The notes below the pieces were generated by a model. It saw only the letters and a program-made list of their open reading frames with translations, had not been told where the DNA came from and did not search any database. Shown here in pieces: positions 1 to 11,524 of a stretch of DNA of 64,000 nucleotides (the first letter of the stretch is position 1; every line of letters begins with the position of its first letter). Where the stretch lies: NCBI GenBank assembly GCA_015178975.1, contig WHVD01000015.1:186001-250000 (forward strand), read 5' to 3'. This DNA comes from Hysterangium stoloniferum (taxonomy: Eukaryota; Basidiomycota; Agaricomycetes; Hysterangiales; Hysterangiaceae). Made by a program: the position numbers and the translations under genes.

Positions 1-666
1 AGTTTCATCTTCAAGGTAGATGTGGATGTTGATGTATCCTAAGACCTTAGCATTACAGTCAGCTGAATGAGGTGCAGTTTGAGTCCTTGTTTGAGCTTGG
101 GGTGATCTTCTAGTTCCTTATAGAAATCCTCTGAAATTAGGGAAAGGTCAGCCCCAGCGTCCAGCCTGATTTTGATAAGGTTAGAGGCTTCTGAATGCCC
201 TATGTGCCGTAGATGTGTAATGCCAAGATTCCTATACTGGAGTATCCACTGGGAGGATCCCTTTGCAATAAATGATAGTTGAATCCTCCTTCATCAGCTG
301 ACTGGACCAAGGATATTGGACCTTGGGTCTTTTACTTTCCCTTTTTGCAGCCAGTTTGACATCCCTCCTGACACATCTACTGTTAGTACCTTGGGAGTAG
401 CACTTGGGACAGGGTCATCTGCTTCTGAGTCCGAATCCTTGTAAGGAATTAAGGTGGGTAGTGGTCCTGGGTCAAAAGGGAAGTTCTCCTCTTCTGATCC
501 CTCTAACCTAGAGGGGTCTTCTATAACATAGTTCTGACTTATTTCCTTGGATTGATTCATAGATACTTCCTCATTGATGATTTGCTCAATGGTAGGAAGT
601 TTAGATTGCAATAAGGCTTCCATCTTGGTCAGACCTTTCTGGTTCTGACGATGAGCATCCAGCCAG
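1..666 (-). pseudogene. Ty3/gypsy element A2, protease-region fragment (runs off the left edge)
   Basis: This is the left part of an old minus-strand gypsy element whose right part resumes at 14546. The frame from 623 to 294 matches, region for region, the frame from 8623 to 8369 of the complete element A (both share the motif EEENFPFDPG). Below 180 the reverse strand reads I-R-L-D-A-G-A-D-L-S, the protease active-site region. The sequence stops at the GCCAG target site (662-666), where element A inserted. The open frames are short and broken, so this is a dead fragment. The rest of its pol gene lies outside the window. Confidence 0.85.
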
Positions 667-1301
667 TGTGAAGAGTGGTGGAAGTTCTAACCATTCTATA
701 TATGAAGAATATTGACCGTTTAGGTACAACACAAAGATGCATTGACTATCTAAGTCTAATACAGACTGAACATGTATTGACTGTTTAGTTCAATACAGTC
801 GGGTGAAATAGCTATCTAAAGTAGAATAGAGAGCTAAAATGAATAAGGAGAATCGACTATGAAGTACGATTCTGAGGGACTGCTTGAGTGTAGAAGAGAA
901 TAATGAGAGAGTCAAATAACAGAGTAGCATGGATGTAGTCTACACGAATTGAGATAAAAGTGGAGTTTCGACCAGTATAGTTTGAAACTCTGATTGCATT
1001 GATAGTCAAAGCCCATCTGTGATGGTCGAGACGATGCCCCAATCACAACTTACAGGACACTAATCGATGTCTGGGTAAGTCATGGTTGTGGGGTAAAAAG
1101 TGCCTGAGTTCTAACTATGGGTGCTAGAATATATAAGTTTGGCATGTTTGTGCCCACAAGAGTCGATGTACTGCATACATAGGTCGTCAAACTAATTATA
1201 AGTGTATAATAAAATAGAGAGAAAGTAGAAATAATAATAGAAATATAGTATGAGCTCATCCAGACTATATTTCCCAAGTATATTTCACTGTACCTCTCAC
1301 A
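667..1301 (-). repeat. 3' LTR of element A
   Basis: This 635-bp LTR begins TGTGAAGAG and ends CCTCTCACA. It matches 13911-14545 over its whole length. Wherever I compared the two, the differences were nearly all C/T or G/A changes. The minus-strand purine stretch GGGAGG just inside the element (about 1305-1312) is a weak polypurine-tract candidate. Confidence 0.92.
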
Positions 1302-1326
1302 GTGCCTCCCAGGTCGAAGAGCTATG

Positions 1327-3816
1327 TCAAAGAAGGTGTTGAAGGACACTTGGAACTCCTCCCCATGCATCCTGCAATGAACCTCCAAGGTGCAGGATAG
1401 CATTTACCCAGGTGAGACACTTGGTGTGAAAAGAAAGGGCAATGTCTTCCCGCTTCAAAACGTCGTTGGCAGATGTCAACCCATCCAGTTTCTGGATTGA
1501 AGAGACCCAATGACTGTAGGCCTTCTGACATGTTCTAATGATGGTGCGAACACAATCAGTGGAGGTGTCAGTGATGCAGGCAATGAGAGGAGGCCAGGGG
1601 TGTAGTGATGGTGGGGCAGGAGTGAGAAGTGGTGCGCAGCTTGCATCTCCACCAGAGGGAAGTCCTCCCGAGGTGTCAGAATCTGGCAACAGATGCTCCA
1701 ACAGGTCGACTAGGTCTGCAGCTGAGTGGATCAGTGCATGCTCAGGAAGGACGCAAGAGGAGTCAACGAGCAGAGACCGAAACATGGAGAGCTCAACCCG
1801 CTCGATATCCTCTGCTAAATGCAGCTGTTCCTTAGGGTCATTGACGCATAAGTAAAATGTACTTATGCAGTCCGACAGTGTGAGAGACCCGCTATACCCT
1901 TGAATATGCCCTTTAAGAAGGGGGTGCTGTAAGGTTGGCCCTAGTCGCATTAATGTGTGTCCCACAGTGAAAATGTCAGAGAGGTAGTTAATGGACATAT
2001 GCATCCAACTTGCCTGTAAGAAATGAGCCAAGTCGGCCGTGTCCTGAGAGTGAGGGGGAGAGGGTGGCTGTGGCGGGGAGCTGCAAATGGGGTCGGCTGG
2101 GAAAGGGTCAATGACATGGGGCTCGTCGGCCTGAACATCAGCCTTCTGCTTCCCCTTTGCCTTTTCGCTTAAGGGGGGAGGCTCCTCAAAGACTTCCATG
2201 GCTGGGAGAGGCTCCTTGAAGACCTCCGTGGCCAGGGAGGGTTCCTCGAAGACATCCATGGCTGAGGGAGGCACCTCGAGGGCATCTGGGATAGGGTGAT
2301 CAACATCCATCAATGCAATATTGGGTTGATGAATGGGGCTCCCCAGGGAAATGTAAGGTGAGTAGGGAGAGACAGGTGGTAGACTCTGCACTGGCAGGGG
2401 AACCAGGGGAGTGTCTGACACTGCAGGGGACAATGGTGTCGGGGTAGAGTGGGTGGCGACAAGGGGGCCAGGTGACATGCATGGGGGTGGGGTTGGCCGC
2501 AGTACTGGAGTGGGCTTGGGTGTGGGTGGGGGCAGTGGTATGAGGGAAGGTCCTGTGGAGGGGAGGGTTAATGGTATGAGGGGAAAAGAAGGCAGGTCAG
2601 TGGATGGTTCATGACCTCCTCGCAGCTCTGAAAAGGGTGTAAAGTGCTGCAGGGGGGGCGCGGAAGAAACGGGTGGAGGTGGAGAGAGGTGAGAGGAGCT
2701 AGACAGCATCGCAGGGTCGGCTGGATGACACCCCCTCCAAACTCTGACAGAAGTCGGCAGTTTTCGCTGTTGATTAGGGTCACTTGTGAAGAAGTGAATA
2801 TTGTCTGGAAGTAAAAAACCTTCGTGGCAATCAGTGCCGAGGTACTTGCCGTTGTAGGTGGGGTAGCATGATTGGTCATCCTCCAAATTGGATGAGAAAT
2901 CAATGGGCCCCATCCGGTAGGTTTGTTCCTGGGGCCCACATTGGGAAGGAGGTCTGGGAGGTAGTGCAACTCTGTCCCCACGTCGCAATGCAATGATTTG
3001 TAGTTTGATCCTCTGTACTTTGTCCCAATTGTAGAAGGTGACCCCATCTTTTCCTTTCCTGCTCTTCTGTCCTACACTCCTAACACATGGCGTGCCCCCA
3101 TCACTGCAATCCATCTCAGTGGAATCCGTCCATTTATGGCCCAGGGGGGGAGCAATGGTTGAAGGGTTGTTGTTTCCTTCCATTCTCCTCCATTCCTGCC
3201 GTGTCCGCTTTGAGGGGACATTATCCCTAGCACCCATCTTTCGCTGTCCTTCTAAGTACTCCTCCCTCCTTTTCCTCTTAAGTGTTTTTAATTCCTCCTG
3301 AACCTGCATGGAGAAAGCCTCGGACTGCCATTTTTTCCTGATCTCCTCCTTGGTGGAAGGGAAGATGCTACAAGGAGGTGGGGGGGTTTCACTCCATGTT
3401 CCTGAGGGAGCCCCCCAAGTTCCAGAGGGTAGGGACGTGGCTTTTGGAACGGGGTCTGTCCATGTAGGGTATGTGGACAAAGAGGCCTCCTCCAAACACT
3501 TGACAATTTCTGTTCGAGGTGGTGGGGAAGGAGGAACCGTTGTTTGGGGTCGAGGTATCCTTTTAAAGTTGGGAAGTCGGGGTCTAGGGGGAGGAGTACA
3601 TGGAGTGAAAGCAGTTCCACTCCCTGAATTGGTGGAGGTTCCTGCCGTGTTGTCCTGTGCAGAGGGGTGCATCGACGATGGCATCCCAGAATTACCCATA
3701 CAGTGCTCAATGTTTTCAGTATGAGACGATGTGGTAGAAGTATTAATAGGTTGGGGTTGTGGTATTCTCTTGGAGTTGGGGAACTTGGGTTTGGGTTGTT
3801 GTTCCTGCAACATCAT
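1327..3816 (-). CDS. Unbroken 829-aa ORF between integrase and 3' LTR of element A, function unknown
   Basis: This long ORF lies on the coding strand of element A, about 240 bp downstream of the integrase/chromodomain region, and its stop lies 25 bp before the 3' LTR. I do not recognise the family. Residues 1-180 are rich in Pro, Ser and Thr and carry two similar K/N-x-K-R-I-P-x-P-Q motifs. A basic Glu/Lys/Arg-rich stretch (around 155-210, with K-R-K-R-R) could be a coiled coil or nuclear signal. Residues about 370-600 are strongly Pro-rich, with a short repeat (MEVFEEP type) and S-E-K-A-K-G-K-Q-K. The last 230 residues look folded and mostly helical. I see no signal peptide or membrane span, so it does not look like an envelope protein. 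It stays open for 829 codons while the neighbouring pol gene is riddled with stops. Confidence 0.7.
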   Translation of the reverse strand: MMLQEQQPKPKFPNSKRIPQPQPINTSTTSSHTENIEHCMGNSGMPSSMHPSAQDNTAGTSTNSGSGTAFTPCTPPPRPRLPNFKRIPRPQTTVPPSPPPRTEIVKCLEEASLSTYPTWTDPVPKATSLPSGTWGAPSGTWSETPPPPCSIFPSTKEEIRKKWQSEAFSMQVQEELKTLKRKRREEYLEGQRKMGARDNVPSKRTRQEWRRMEGNNNPSTIAPPLGHKWTDSTEMDCSDGGTPCVRSVGQKSRKGKDGVTFYNWDKVQRIKLQIIALRRGDRVALPPRPPSQCGPQEQTYRMGPIDFSSNLEDDQSCYPTYNGKYLGTDCHEGFLLPDNIHFFTSDPNQQRKLPTSVRVWRGCHPADPAMLSSSSHLSPPPPVSSAPPLQHFTPFSELRGGHEPSTDLPSFPLIPLTLPSTGPSLIPLPPPTPKPTPVLRPTPPPCMSPGPLVATHSTPTPLSPAVSDTPLVPLPVQSLPPVSPYSPYISLGSPIHQPNIALMDVDHPIPDALEVPPSAMDVFEEPSLATEVFKEPLPAMEVFEEPPPLSEKAKGKQKADVQADEPHVIDPFPADPICSSPPQPPSPPHSQDTADLAHFLQASWMHMSINYLSDIFTVGHTLMRLGPTLQHPLLKGHIQGYSGSLTLSDCISTFYLCVNDPKEQLHLAEDIERVELSMFRSLLVDSSCVLPEHALIHSAADLVDLLEHLLPDSDTSGGLPSGGDASCAPLLTPAPPSLHPWPPLIACITDTSTDCVRTIIRTCQKAYSHWVSSIQKLDGLTSANDVLKREDIALSFHTKCLTWVNAILHLGGSLQDAWGGVPSVLQHLL

Positions 3817-4061
3817 GTACTGATTTGAGAGGTTGACGTGGAGGGAAGAGACAGGGGGATAAAATTTTCTTTAGCGGATTTACGTATTTTATATTAATTT
3901 TAAGCTCTGCTCAGTTATTGAGGTGAAAGGCCAAGGGGGATGAATAGTGAAGGGTAGAGTTAAAAGTAAATAAACAGTGTTGTCATCATGGGGAGGTGAA
4001 ATAATGATTAGATTCGATAAATAGTTTTGTAAGCTCTGAGAAGAGCGGGGGCATTACGAAG

Positions 4062-5382
4062 GTTGTTGCCATTTAACCAGCTGTCCTCTTCCAGTCCATA
4101 TCCTTTCCATCAAACTTGGAAAAGGAGTCAATTTCGATGCTTTTTGTGTCCTACTATAGCTTCTACCTCGTATTCCTCGTCATTACAGTCTAGTTCCCGA
4201 GGACTCTCGAGTAGCTCCCTTGATCTGAATTCCTTGGGGGAGAGATGGTACTTTTTAAGATGGTCTCGGTTGATTACTGGGTGTAGTTGATATTCTGATG
4301 GAATGCGGAGTCGAAAGACTTGAGGATTGATCTTCTCCAAGACTTCAAATGGCCCTATCCATCTTTGTATAAGTTTCCTCCCAGGTCCTTTGGCTTCAAC
4401 AAGCTCGAGAGAATGAGGATTGATTAGAACATAATCTCCTTCTGAGATATCTTCCACCGATCTCCTTTTCTTATTGTAGCTGTGAGCTTGCATTTCTTGT
4501 GCTCGTGCAATCAAATCCTGTGCCACCTGTTGATGGTTCTTCAATTCTAAGATCCATTGGTCAGCTAAAGGGCTATCCAACAATTCCTTGGGAGCCATGG
4601 GGTCATCCCCTCCTGGGCAGCGAGACATTCCTCTTGGTAAGTATCCCATCAGCAAAAAGGCCGGTGTGTAGCTTGTTGAACTCTGAAGCATCGAATTGTA
4701 GGTATGAGCCACCACCTGAGTCCATTTAGACCATCCCTCTTTCGAAGAAGCACAGTACACTCTGAGCATTTGCTCAATGATAGCATTGGCATTCTCCGTT
4801 TGACTGTCAGTTTGAGGATGATGAGACGAGGATATTATGAGGGCACTTCTGTATACCTTGCAGACCTCTCTCCAGAACTTACAGGTCCTCTTGTCTTGAT
4901 CACAGATTATTCTTGAGGGTAGGCCAAATGGAGCAGCTACTTTATTCACAAAGATTTGCACGAATCCTTCAGTGGATAGATCTGAAGTCGTGGGCTCACA
5001 AATTAGAAAATGCATGAGTTTATCCACAGCGACAAAGATGGCTGAGTAAGCACCCTTTGCAGAAGGAGGTAATCCGGTAATCAGGTCCATTGAGACAACC
5101 TCAAATGGCCTTAAGGGTACATCCGTGGGTCGAAGAGCTCCTTGTCGAGTGGTATGATCAACCTTAGTTTTCTGGCATATGTCACAGCGGTGAGCGTACA
5201 CCATGCAGTCCTGCAACATCCTTGGCCAGAAAAACTGGTCTTTCATCAGCTGGAAAAGTCTGTGGCCGCCTGCATGAGCTCCTTTGAAGGGGTTGTCATG
5301 TATCAATTTGAGTATGGTTGACATCATGCTGCTAGGTACACAGATTCAAATTTTCCAGTCCAAATCTCGAAAGAACAATAGC
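4062..5382 (-). pseudogene. Integrase with C-terminal chromodomain, element A
   Basis: The main frame (5327-4128) reads in order: an HHCC zinc-binding region (H-A-G-G-H, then C-D-I-C), the integrase core with Asp in M-D-L-I-T-G, Asp in I-I-C-D-Q-D, and Glu in Q-T-E-N-A-N. A GPF-type C-terminal module (G-P-F-E-V-L) and the start of a chromodomain (V-E-A-I-V-G-H-K) follow. The chromodomain continues past a TGA at 4128-4130 into F-Q-V and, after another TGA (4110-4112), W-K-G-Y-G. A TGA at 5346-5348 separates the N-terminus. All three stops sit where CGA/Arg would fit. Integrase joins the cDNA into chromatin; the chromodomain normally binds methylated histone H3. The gene is inactive as it stands. 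Confidence 0.88.
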
Positions 5383-6177
5383 TTATTCTTGCCGATGAAA
5401 TAGTGCGAAGGGGTAGCTACCATATTTGGGGAAATAGGATCTGCAGCGTAATGATTTCTGAAAGTAAGATCTTTCTGATACATATCCATCGTGAAGTTCC
5501 TTAGCATAGTTCTCATTGATATCTATAAGCAATTGGAGGTTCAAGAGAGTAAACTTTGCCTCATCAATTTCATCATTTCTGGGGAGGTTGTGCAAATCCC
5601 CATTCATTTGGGGGACTTCTTCCATCATTCCAATTGGTTCAACTAACTCGTGATGAGTGAGAAAAATGGCCTTTTCCGCTGGTTTGTTCTCCCATAATGT
5701 CTCATTGTCATTCCAGTTGTAAGAATCTGCTACGATTGGTAAGAGGTCATCTCTCGCAGGACTAGCACAGTCAGGTACTTGAGGAAGTCTAGACAGTGGG
5801 TCAACAACGCTGTGTATCTGTCCCACTCAATGTAAGATTTCCAGACTGGGGTATGCAGCATATACTGCCCCCCATGTGGCCAGTCGACAATTGGTATTCT
5901 CGTAAGATCTGGCCCATTGTAACGCCGCATGATCAGTGATCAGAAGGATATGTTCTCCCTCAATAAAGGGCTGGAAATGGACTAGTCCCTCTTTAGCAGC
6001 TAATGCTTCTTGTTCCGTGGCTGAGTAATTACATTCTGCTTTCTTGAGTGTGCAGCTCCAATAGGTGATGATGTGCTCGACAGTGACACTGGTGTTGTCA
6101 AAATCTGAGGCCCAGGAATCCATCCAAGTGAATTCTGGCTCCTTGGTTTTATAACGAGTAATGAAAATGGGCACGTC
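5383..6177 (-). pseudogene. RNase H and linker to integrase, element A
   Basis: Two frames (6174-5827 and 5826-5383) cover the second half of the RNase H domain and the tether to integrase. RNase H motifs seen are N-Y-S-A-T-E-Q-E-A-L (catalytic Glu) and L-I-T-D-H-A-A-L (catalytic Asp). The first Asp (Y-T-D-A-S) lies upstream at the end of the reverse transcriptase frame. The junction at 6178-6180 is a TGA in S-stop-D, fitting CGA. The frame change at 5826 breaks the conserved W-G-A-V-Y-A-A-Y-P stretch from the linker. RNase H removes the RNA strand of the RNA:DNA hybrid during reverse transcription. Confidence 0.85.
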
Positions 6178-7295
6178 TCATGATTGATTGAAGGCTGATC
6201 TTGCTTGGGCATAGATTTTGGTATCTTTTAGGTCTTTGAGCATCATTTTCTGTATTTGTTGAAAACAACATCCCAGTGCGAAGTCTGAAGCATCCGTGTA
6301 TAACTGATAAGGCATGCCACTCACGGGGTGTCCGAGTACTGGAGCAGAGCTCAATGCCATCTTGATGTCTTCAAGAGCTCGGGCATGTTCAGAATCCCAA
6401 GTCCAACGGACTCCTTTCTTTAAGAGGTTGAAGAGCAGAGCAACGATCCAGGAATAAAATGGTATGTAAGCGGAGAAGTACAGGACCATCCTGAGGAAAC
6501 GTTGAAGATCTGCTATCTTGGAAGACGTAGCTAGTTCTAGTATGGCAGTGACCTTTTCTTGATGGGTCGAAAAACTGAGTCTAGACACCTTATATCCTAG
6601 TAATAGAATCGAGTTATACCCAATGTAGCACTTTTTGGGTGAGAGAGTGATTCCTGCTGCAATTATGGCTTGTAGGACCTGGTCTAAATGCTCTAAATGA
6701 TCATCCCATGTCTTAGAAAAGATCACGATGTCGTCAATATAAACTAGGCAGAATATCCATAAGTAAGGTGCAAGGACAGTTTGCATAACTCTCTGGAATA
6801 TAGAGGGTCCATTACGAAGTCCAAAGGGCATTCTCCTGAATTGCCACAGTCCTCGATGGGATCTGAAGGCAGTCTTCAGTTTGTCTTCTTCTAGCATTTC
6901 AAGCTGGGTAAAGCCGGCTAGTGCATCGAAGGAAGATAAGATGTTGGATCCTGAAAGCGCTTGCATGATTTCAGACTGGCGTGGCAACGGGAATTTGTCG
7001 GGAACTGTTAGGCTGTTCAACTTCCTATAGTCAATCACCACTTGTGGTTTCCCATTGCAATAGATGACAAAGGCTGGTGCCCCCAAGGACTTTTGGACAA
7101 TTTGATTACTCCCTGTTGAAACCAAGTATCCATTTGTTCATCAATGACCTTCCTATTAGCTGGGGAAGTTGGAAACATTGACATTGAAATAGGTTGCACA
7201 CCTTCTTTCAATGGGACTTTGACTTTGACGTCTACTTGTCCTAAATGCCCGTCTACTCCAAAGGCTTGAATGTTCTTAATCAATACCGACTCCAA
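6178..7295 (-). pseudogene. Reverse transcriptase, element A
   Basis: The frame 7125-6178 (315 aa) contains the gypsy RT motifs in order: V-I-D-Y-R-K-L-N, S-S-F-D-A-L-A-G-F-T-Q, R-M-P-F-G-L-R-N-G-P, the catalytic Y-I-D-D and L-L-G-Y-K-V-S. It ends in the first RNase H motif Y-T-D-A-S. The N-terminal fingers part (N-R-K-V-I-D-E-Q-M-D) lies in another frame at 7295-7035, so a frameshift sits near 7040-7125. The domain is otherwise well preserved and closely resembles the RT of the plus-strand gypsy element at 36503-38731. Confidence 0.9.
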
Positions 7296-7299
7296 GTGG

Positions 7300-8800
7300 G
7301 AGGAGACATCAAGTGGGAGGAGATGTCAGTAGGAATGTCAGGTCCTAAGTTAACCAACTTATGTAGGTCCTCTGCACAAAATGTTTCCATGGTGGCAACC
7401 TCTGATGTTTTAGGGCCTGCTGGGTTGAAATCGTCTGCAAGTTCCCATTCTGGGGGCTGTCCAGAAGGTCGAGGATTAAGGACATGCTCCTCTTCTATTC
7501 TTGATAGGCTCTCTACGAGGTGAGCGATCTTAGTTGCCATTGACTGCATTGATGCCTTCTCAGCTGAAGATCTAGGTGTCTGAGCCCATCTGTTCGTGTC
7601 ATGAATTAATCCAACAGTTTCCCCTCATCTAATGATTCTTGGTGTCAGAGAGGGGTTAGTGAGAGGTATCGCGGCACGTTCCCTAGAGATAGCAGTGGTG
7701 GGAGTGGCTAGTATACTTCCATTGTCATTCTGTAAGATAACTCCCTTGACTATCCATTGGTCACCGATAAGATCTCTGACAAAGATTGGTACTAATCGAG
7801 CTGATTCTGACTCTATAGTACAATCCTGCAAGGCCCATGCGACTCTTTCAGTACACACCCCTTTGTCTGGTTTGGAAGTGAGTCATTGGCTAGTTCCTCA
7901 AGGGGGATCTTGCTGATCGAAAAGGCTAAAGGCTGTGGCTCCTTGGAAGAACTGGCTGGGATAGACCCTGCCCTCCTGGAAGAATCAGTCTAGAGCCCAA
8001 CAGTTGGTCTTGTAGTGTCCCAATCTCATAGTTCATGTGAAAGTCCTCTCTGAGAAGAATTGGGATGGTCATGCCTCGGACAACATACATTTCGGTGGTA
8101 AATTTAAGGAGCATACCTGTGTCGTCTTTGAGGTAAATGGGGACATTGACATATCCTAAGACCTTAGCATTACCGGTAAGCTGTATGAGGTGCAACTTGA
8201 GTCCTTGCTTGAGCTTGGGGTGGTCCTCTAGTTCCTTATAGAAATCCTCCAAAATTAAGGAGAGGTCGGCCCCAGCATCCAGCCTGATTTTAATAGGGTT
8301 AGAGGCTTCTGAATTCCCTACGTGTCCGTAGACGTGTAATGCTGAGATCCCAATACTGGAGTATCCACCTAGGGGATCCCTTCTAAGTAAATAATGGTTG
8401 AATCCTCTTTCATAAGCCGACTGGATCGAGGGTATTGGACCCTGGGTCTTTTGCTTTCCTTTCTTGTGGCTAGTTTGACATTCCTCCTGACGCATCTACC
8501 ATTAGGTACCTCGGGCCTAGCGTTCATAATGTAGTCATCCACTTCAGAGTCTGACTCCTCACAAGGAATTAGGTTGGGTAACTGTCCTGGGTCGAAGGGG
8601 AAGTTCTCCTCCTCTGATCCCACTAACTCAGAGGGGTCTTCTATAATGTAGGTCTGACTTATTCCCTTAGATCAGTTCGCAAATACTTCCTCATCAATGA
8701 TTTCCTCAATGGTAGGAGGTTCAGGTCGCAATAAGGCTCCCATCTCAGTCAGACCTTTCCGGTTCTGATGATGAGTGTCCAGCCAGTCTCCTTTCTTGAG
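7300..8800 (-). pseudogene. Aspartic protease region and flanking linkers, element A
   Basis: The frame 8495-7926 carries a retropepsin-like domain: I-K-I-R-L-D-A-G-A-D-L-S-L-I followed by a flap-like region and I-P-I-L-L-R-E-D-F. The usual D-S/T-G active site reads D-A-G here, and the same triplet is seen in the A2 fragment at 1-180. Upstream, 8623-8369 is an acidic linker (EEENFPFDPG, then S-D-S-E). Downstream, frames 7858-7625 and 7549-7280 are the linker to RT and are broken by frameshifts. The protease would cut Gag-Pol; whether a DAG enzyme works is doubtful. Confidence 0.75.
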
Positions 8801-8862
8801 GAAATCACAGTCTGATATAGAAACATAGACTTGCGATGCTTTGTTCTCATTTGGAGGTGAAC

Positions 8863-9891
8863 TGTCAGGAACTGGAAAACCCGCCGGCCTCCAGGCCCCC
8901 GGACCCCATCCTATATGCTCCCAACCCTCTATATTGTATAGTTACAACTGGAGTTCCCACCAGAGCCCACACATCAACTTGTTTATGCCTGACTCTCTGT
9001 ACGCACCCCACCTGTCTGCACCTAACCCTCTGTGTCTCATACACCAGTCCTCGGACTCCACCAGACTCCGGACTCCACCCTACATACACCCGACACTCTG
9101 TGTCTTATATACCAGTCACCGGACTCCGACCGGACTCCCGGAACCCCTCTAACAGAGCATAGAACCCCACTCCTGTTATGATCTGTCTCTGCATCTCACA
9201 CACCAGTCATCGGAAAACCCACCGGACTCCACCGGACCTCCTGCACATCAAACTTGTCTATACCTGACACTATCTTTTGTACCAAGTCACCGGACTCTGA
9301 CCTGACTTCTGGAACCCCTCTAACTGAGCCCTGCTCCAGTTATGGTTAAATGACCTGTCATGATTTGTTCTCCACTCCTGTTCCGTTCCATCCCTAATTC
9401 CCAGTTTAGTATTTACTTGCTTCATTTTATGTTTAATAGTTCTGCCTCTCATTAATACTGGATTTGGTATTATTATATTTCACAGTCTATATAAGTCTGC
9501 TACATATATTCATGTACTTAGAATCCAGTTTCAATCTTGAACAAGTTTTCCCCCGAACAAGTTTGACCCTTGAACAGTCTCTAGTCTTCTTGTCTGTCTG
9601 CACACTCGATTCCCGGAACTCCCATGGGAACTCCGGAATCTATATCTTCCTATATGCATTCTGTACGAGGGTGCACCCTATAAGCTGAAGCCAAGTCCAT
9701 CTCAGTCGTTTACCTTATCTTTCTGGTAATTATTCTGATACCACCGTTCCTTGTACTAATATCCCCAGAACTTTCCCTGGACTTATTGCCTGGGGACTCC
9801 ATGGGACAATCCCCGGAAGCAGGTGTGTGTTTGGAATAATTACTGGAAACCTCCGCAGGACTATCCGTGGAGCTTTGTTCGCAACTTAACA
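8863..9891 (-). repeat. Solo LTR (B-related, long form) inside element A
   Basis: This is an insertion of about 1029 bp in the gag-pol linker of element A. Comparison with the uninterrupted A2 copy near 14618 places the junctions. It begins TGTCAGG and ends TTAACA, with degenerate flanks (TGAAC and CAAAC) that look like a decayed 5-bp duplication. It carries the shared LTR core (GAGGGTGCA then AAGCTGAAGCC) at about 9668-9700. Its middle part (from about 8938) resembles the ends of family B LTRs. No internal coding region remains. Confidence 0.7.
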
Positions 9892-10179
9892 CAAACTCGC
9901 ATCTAAAACAACGTCATCCTCTGATTGAGGAAGGTAGACAGAAATGAAAATCGATTCCTCATCAATGTTATGTACTTGTCCCTGTATGCTTAATCCATAA
10001 ACTGTTTCATAAGCCCTCTGATCCTCCTCCTCCTTAGTTGGGTTCTGCGTGGAGCATTTGTTAATAGAGACATAGTGCGACATCCTACCCATGTGATGGC
10101 AGTCAATCTTAAAATGCTCTAAACTCCCGCAAATCCAGCACTCCTTTGGGGGTTTAGCGACGCTTTTCTTGTCACTTTG

Positions 10180-10852
10180 GGAGGGTGTTTATAATTACTA
10201 TAATATCAAATATTTATTAATAAAAGCCTTATTTTTACAAAACTCCATCTTTAAATAGCAGTATCTATTCTGAGACTATTATATTGTTAGCCACCAACCA
10301 TAACAAACAATTCTCCATATTACATCCTAAATAATTCAGAGTCAATTAATAGAACCTATTGTATATAGTTTTCCAAGTTATGTAAATACTTGCTAATACT
10401 TTTGTTGTTAATTTGTTTTTTAAAAACTAAACTGTAGTTACATATTTCCTAGTAAAATATGTGAGATGTCATTGGAAATTTTTCATCCTATGGCCTTCTT
10501 TATTAAGTGAAATCACCTATATATTCTAGGTATGTTAAATCAAGTAGAAATCTGTTTAGATTGACAGATCCATTCCAAAGTAATACATATGTATTTAGAG
10601 GTGCCAATGATATGGAATGGACTATCTAAAGGTATCTATTTTTTAAAAGTATTAGTGTTTCAAACTACTAATTTTTTTTATTGTTTACTCATGTCCAGAA
10701 AGATTCTTTAGTTTGTAATGTATGTACAAGAGAGTTTAAAACTTTTTGAAAGTTTTAAAAACCAAATTATGTTTGAATCACATCCCAGATGTTTAAATGA
10801 CCTTTAGAGTATATTAGAATTTGGTATACTTAATAGTTTTCAGATATCCTCC
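10180..10852. mobile_element. Non-autonomous inverted-repeat element, family D copy 1
   Basis: This is about 670 bp of AT-rich, non-coding DNA inserted in the gag of element A. It starts GGAGGGTG and ends TATCCTCC. The same sequence recurs at 42353-43561 (there with an LTR inside), and the boundaries of the similarity match the inverted ends. It has no coding capacity, so it behaves like a MITE. The flanks (CACTTTG / TCATTTG) could be a decayed duplication, but the duplication length is unclear. Confidence 0.6.
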
Positions 10853-11524
10853 TCATTTGAAAAAGAACTTGCCATGTTTCTTACCCTGTTTTGTGTTGGA
10901 TCTTCTAGGGACGGTTTTATCTTCTGCTTCACTGAGAAGGACGTGGCCTCGATCAGTGTGGTCGATTCCTCTAGGGTGTTCTTCCTCATGCCAGGGATCC
11001 GACTCTTCCTGTTTGGTGATCATGACTCTGGGCTTTTGAAACTGATAATGCTCTCAATGTGTTTGCACCCAACCATTAATCAGAGCCTCTTGTAGATTGT
11101 TAGCATAAGTCTGCAAGCTTGTGATGTTGTCGATGGGTTGTCCTTGTAGAAGGTAAAGCCATTCTGTGGGCAGCGTCAGGATGAGTCTGCATGTTTCATC
11201 CTGTTGATTTTGGTGGAACCCATACAAGAATTGATAAAGCTTAATTCTCCATTGAATGTAGTGAATGGGTGTCTCACGGTTGTGGCTGGCTTGTCGAAAT
11301 TTCATGGCTTCCCATTCTAAGGCTAAGGATTCGCACCAATGAGTTCCGAGTAATCCCTCTATGATGCCCCTAAGGAACGATCCATGAGATCAACTGAATT
11401 CAGTGCAATGTTCATGGTCCAGGGTGCTCCACCAGATCTTGGCATTGCCGGTGAGTCGTCTTGGCAGAGCGACTCCTAACAACATGCTCATGGAGTCTGA
11501 TATCTCTGAGAGACTCATGATATC

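Noticed and set aside
1538..1855. Plus-strand frames opposite the 829-aa ORF
   Set aside because: Antisense shadows of the Pro/Ser-rich ORF.
8836..9162. Pro/Thr-rich plus-strand frames with repeated T-L-C-x-x-x-T motifs
   Set aside because: They lie inside a solo LTR; similar frames recur in every family B copy (29179, 30359) and only reflect the repeat sequence.
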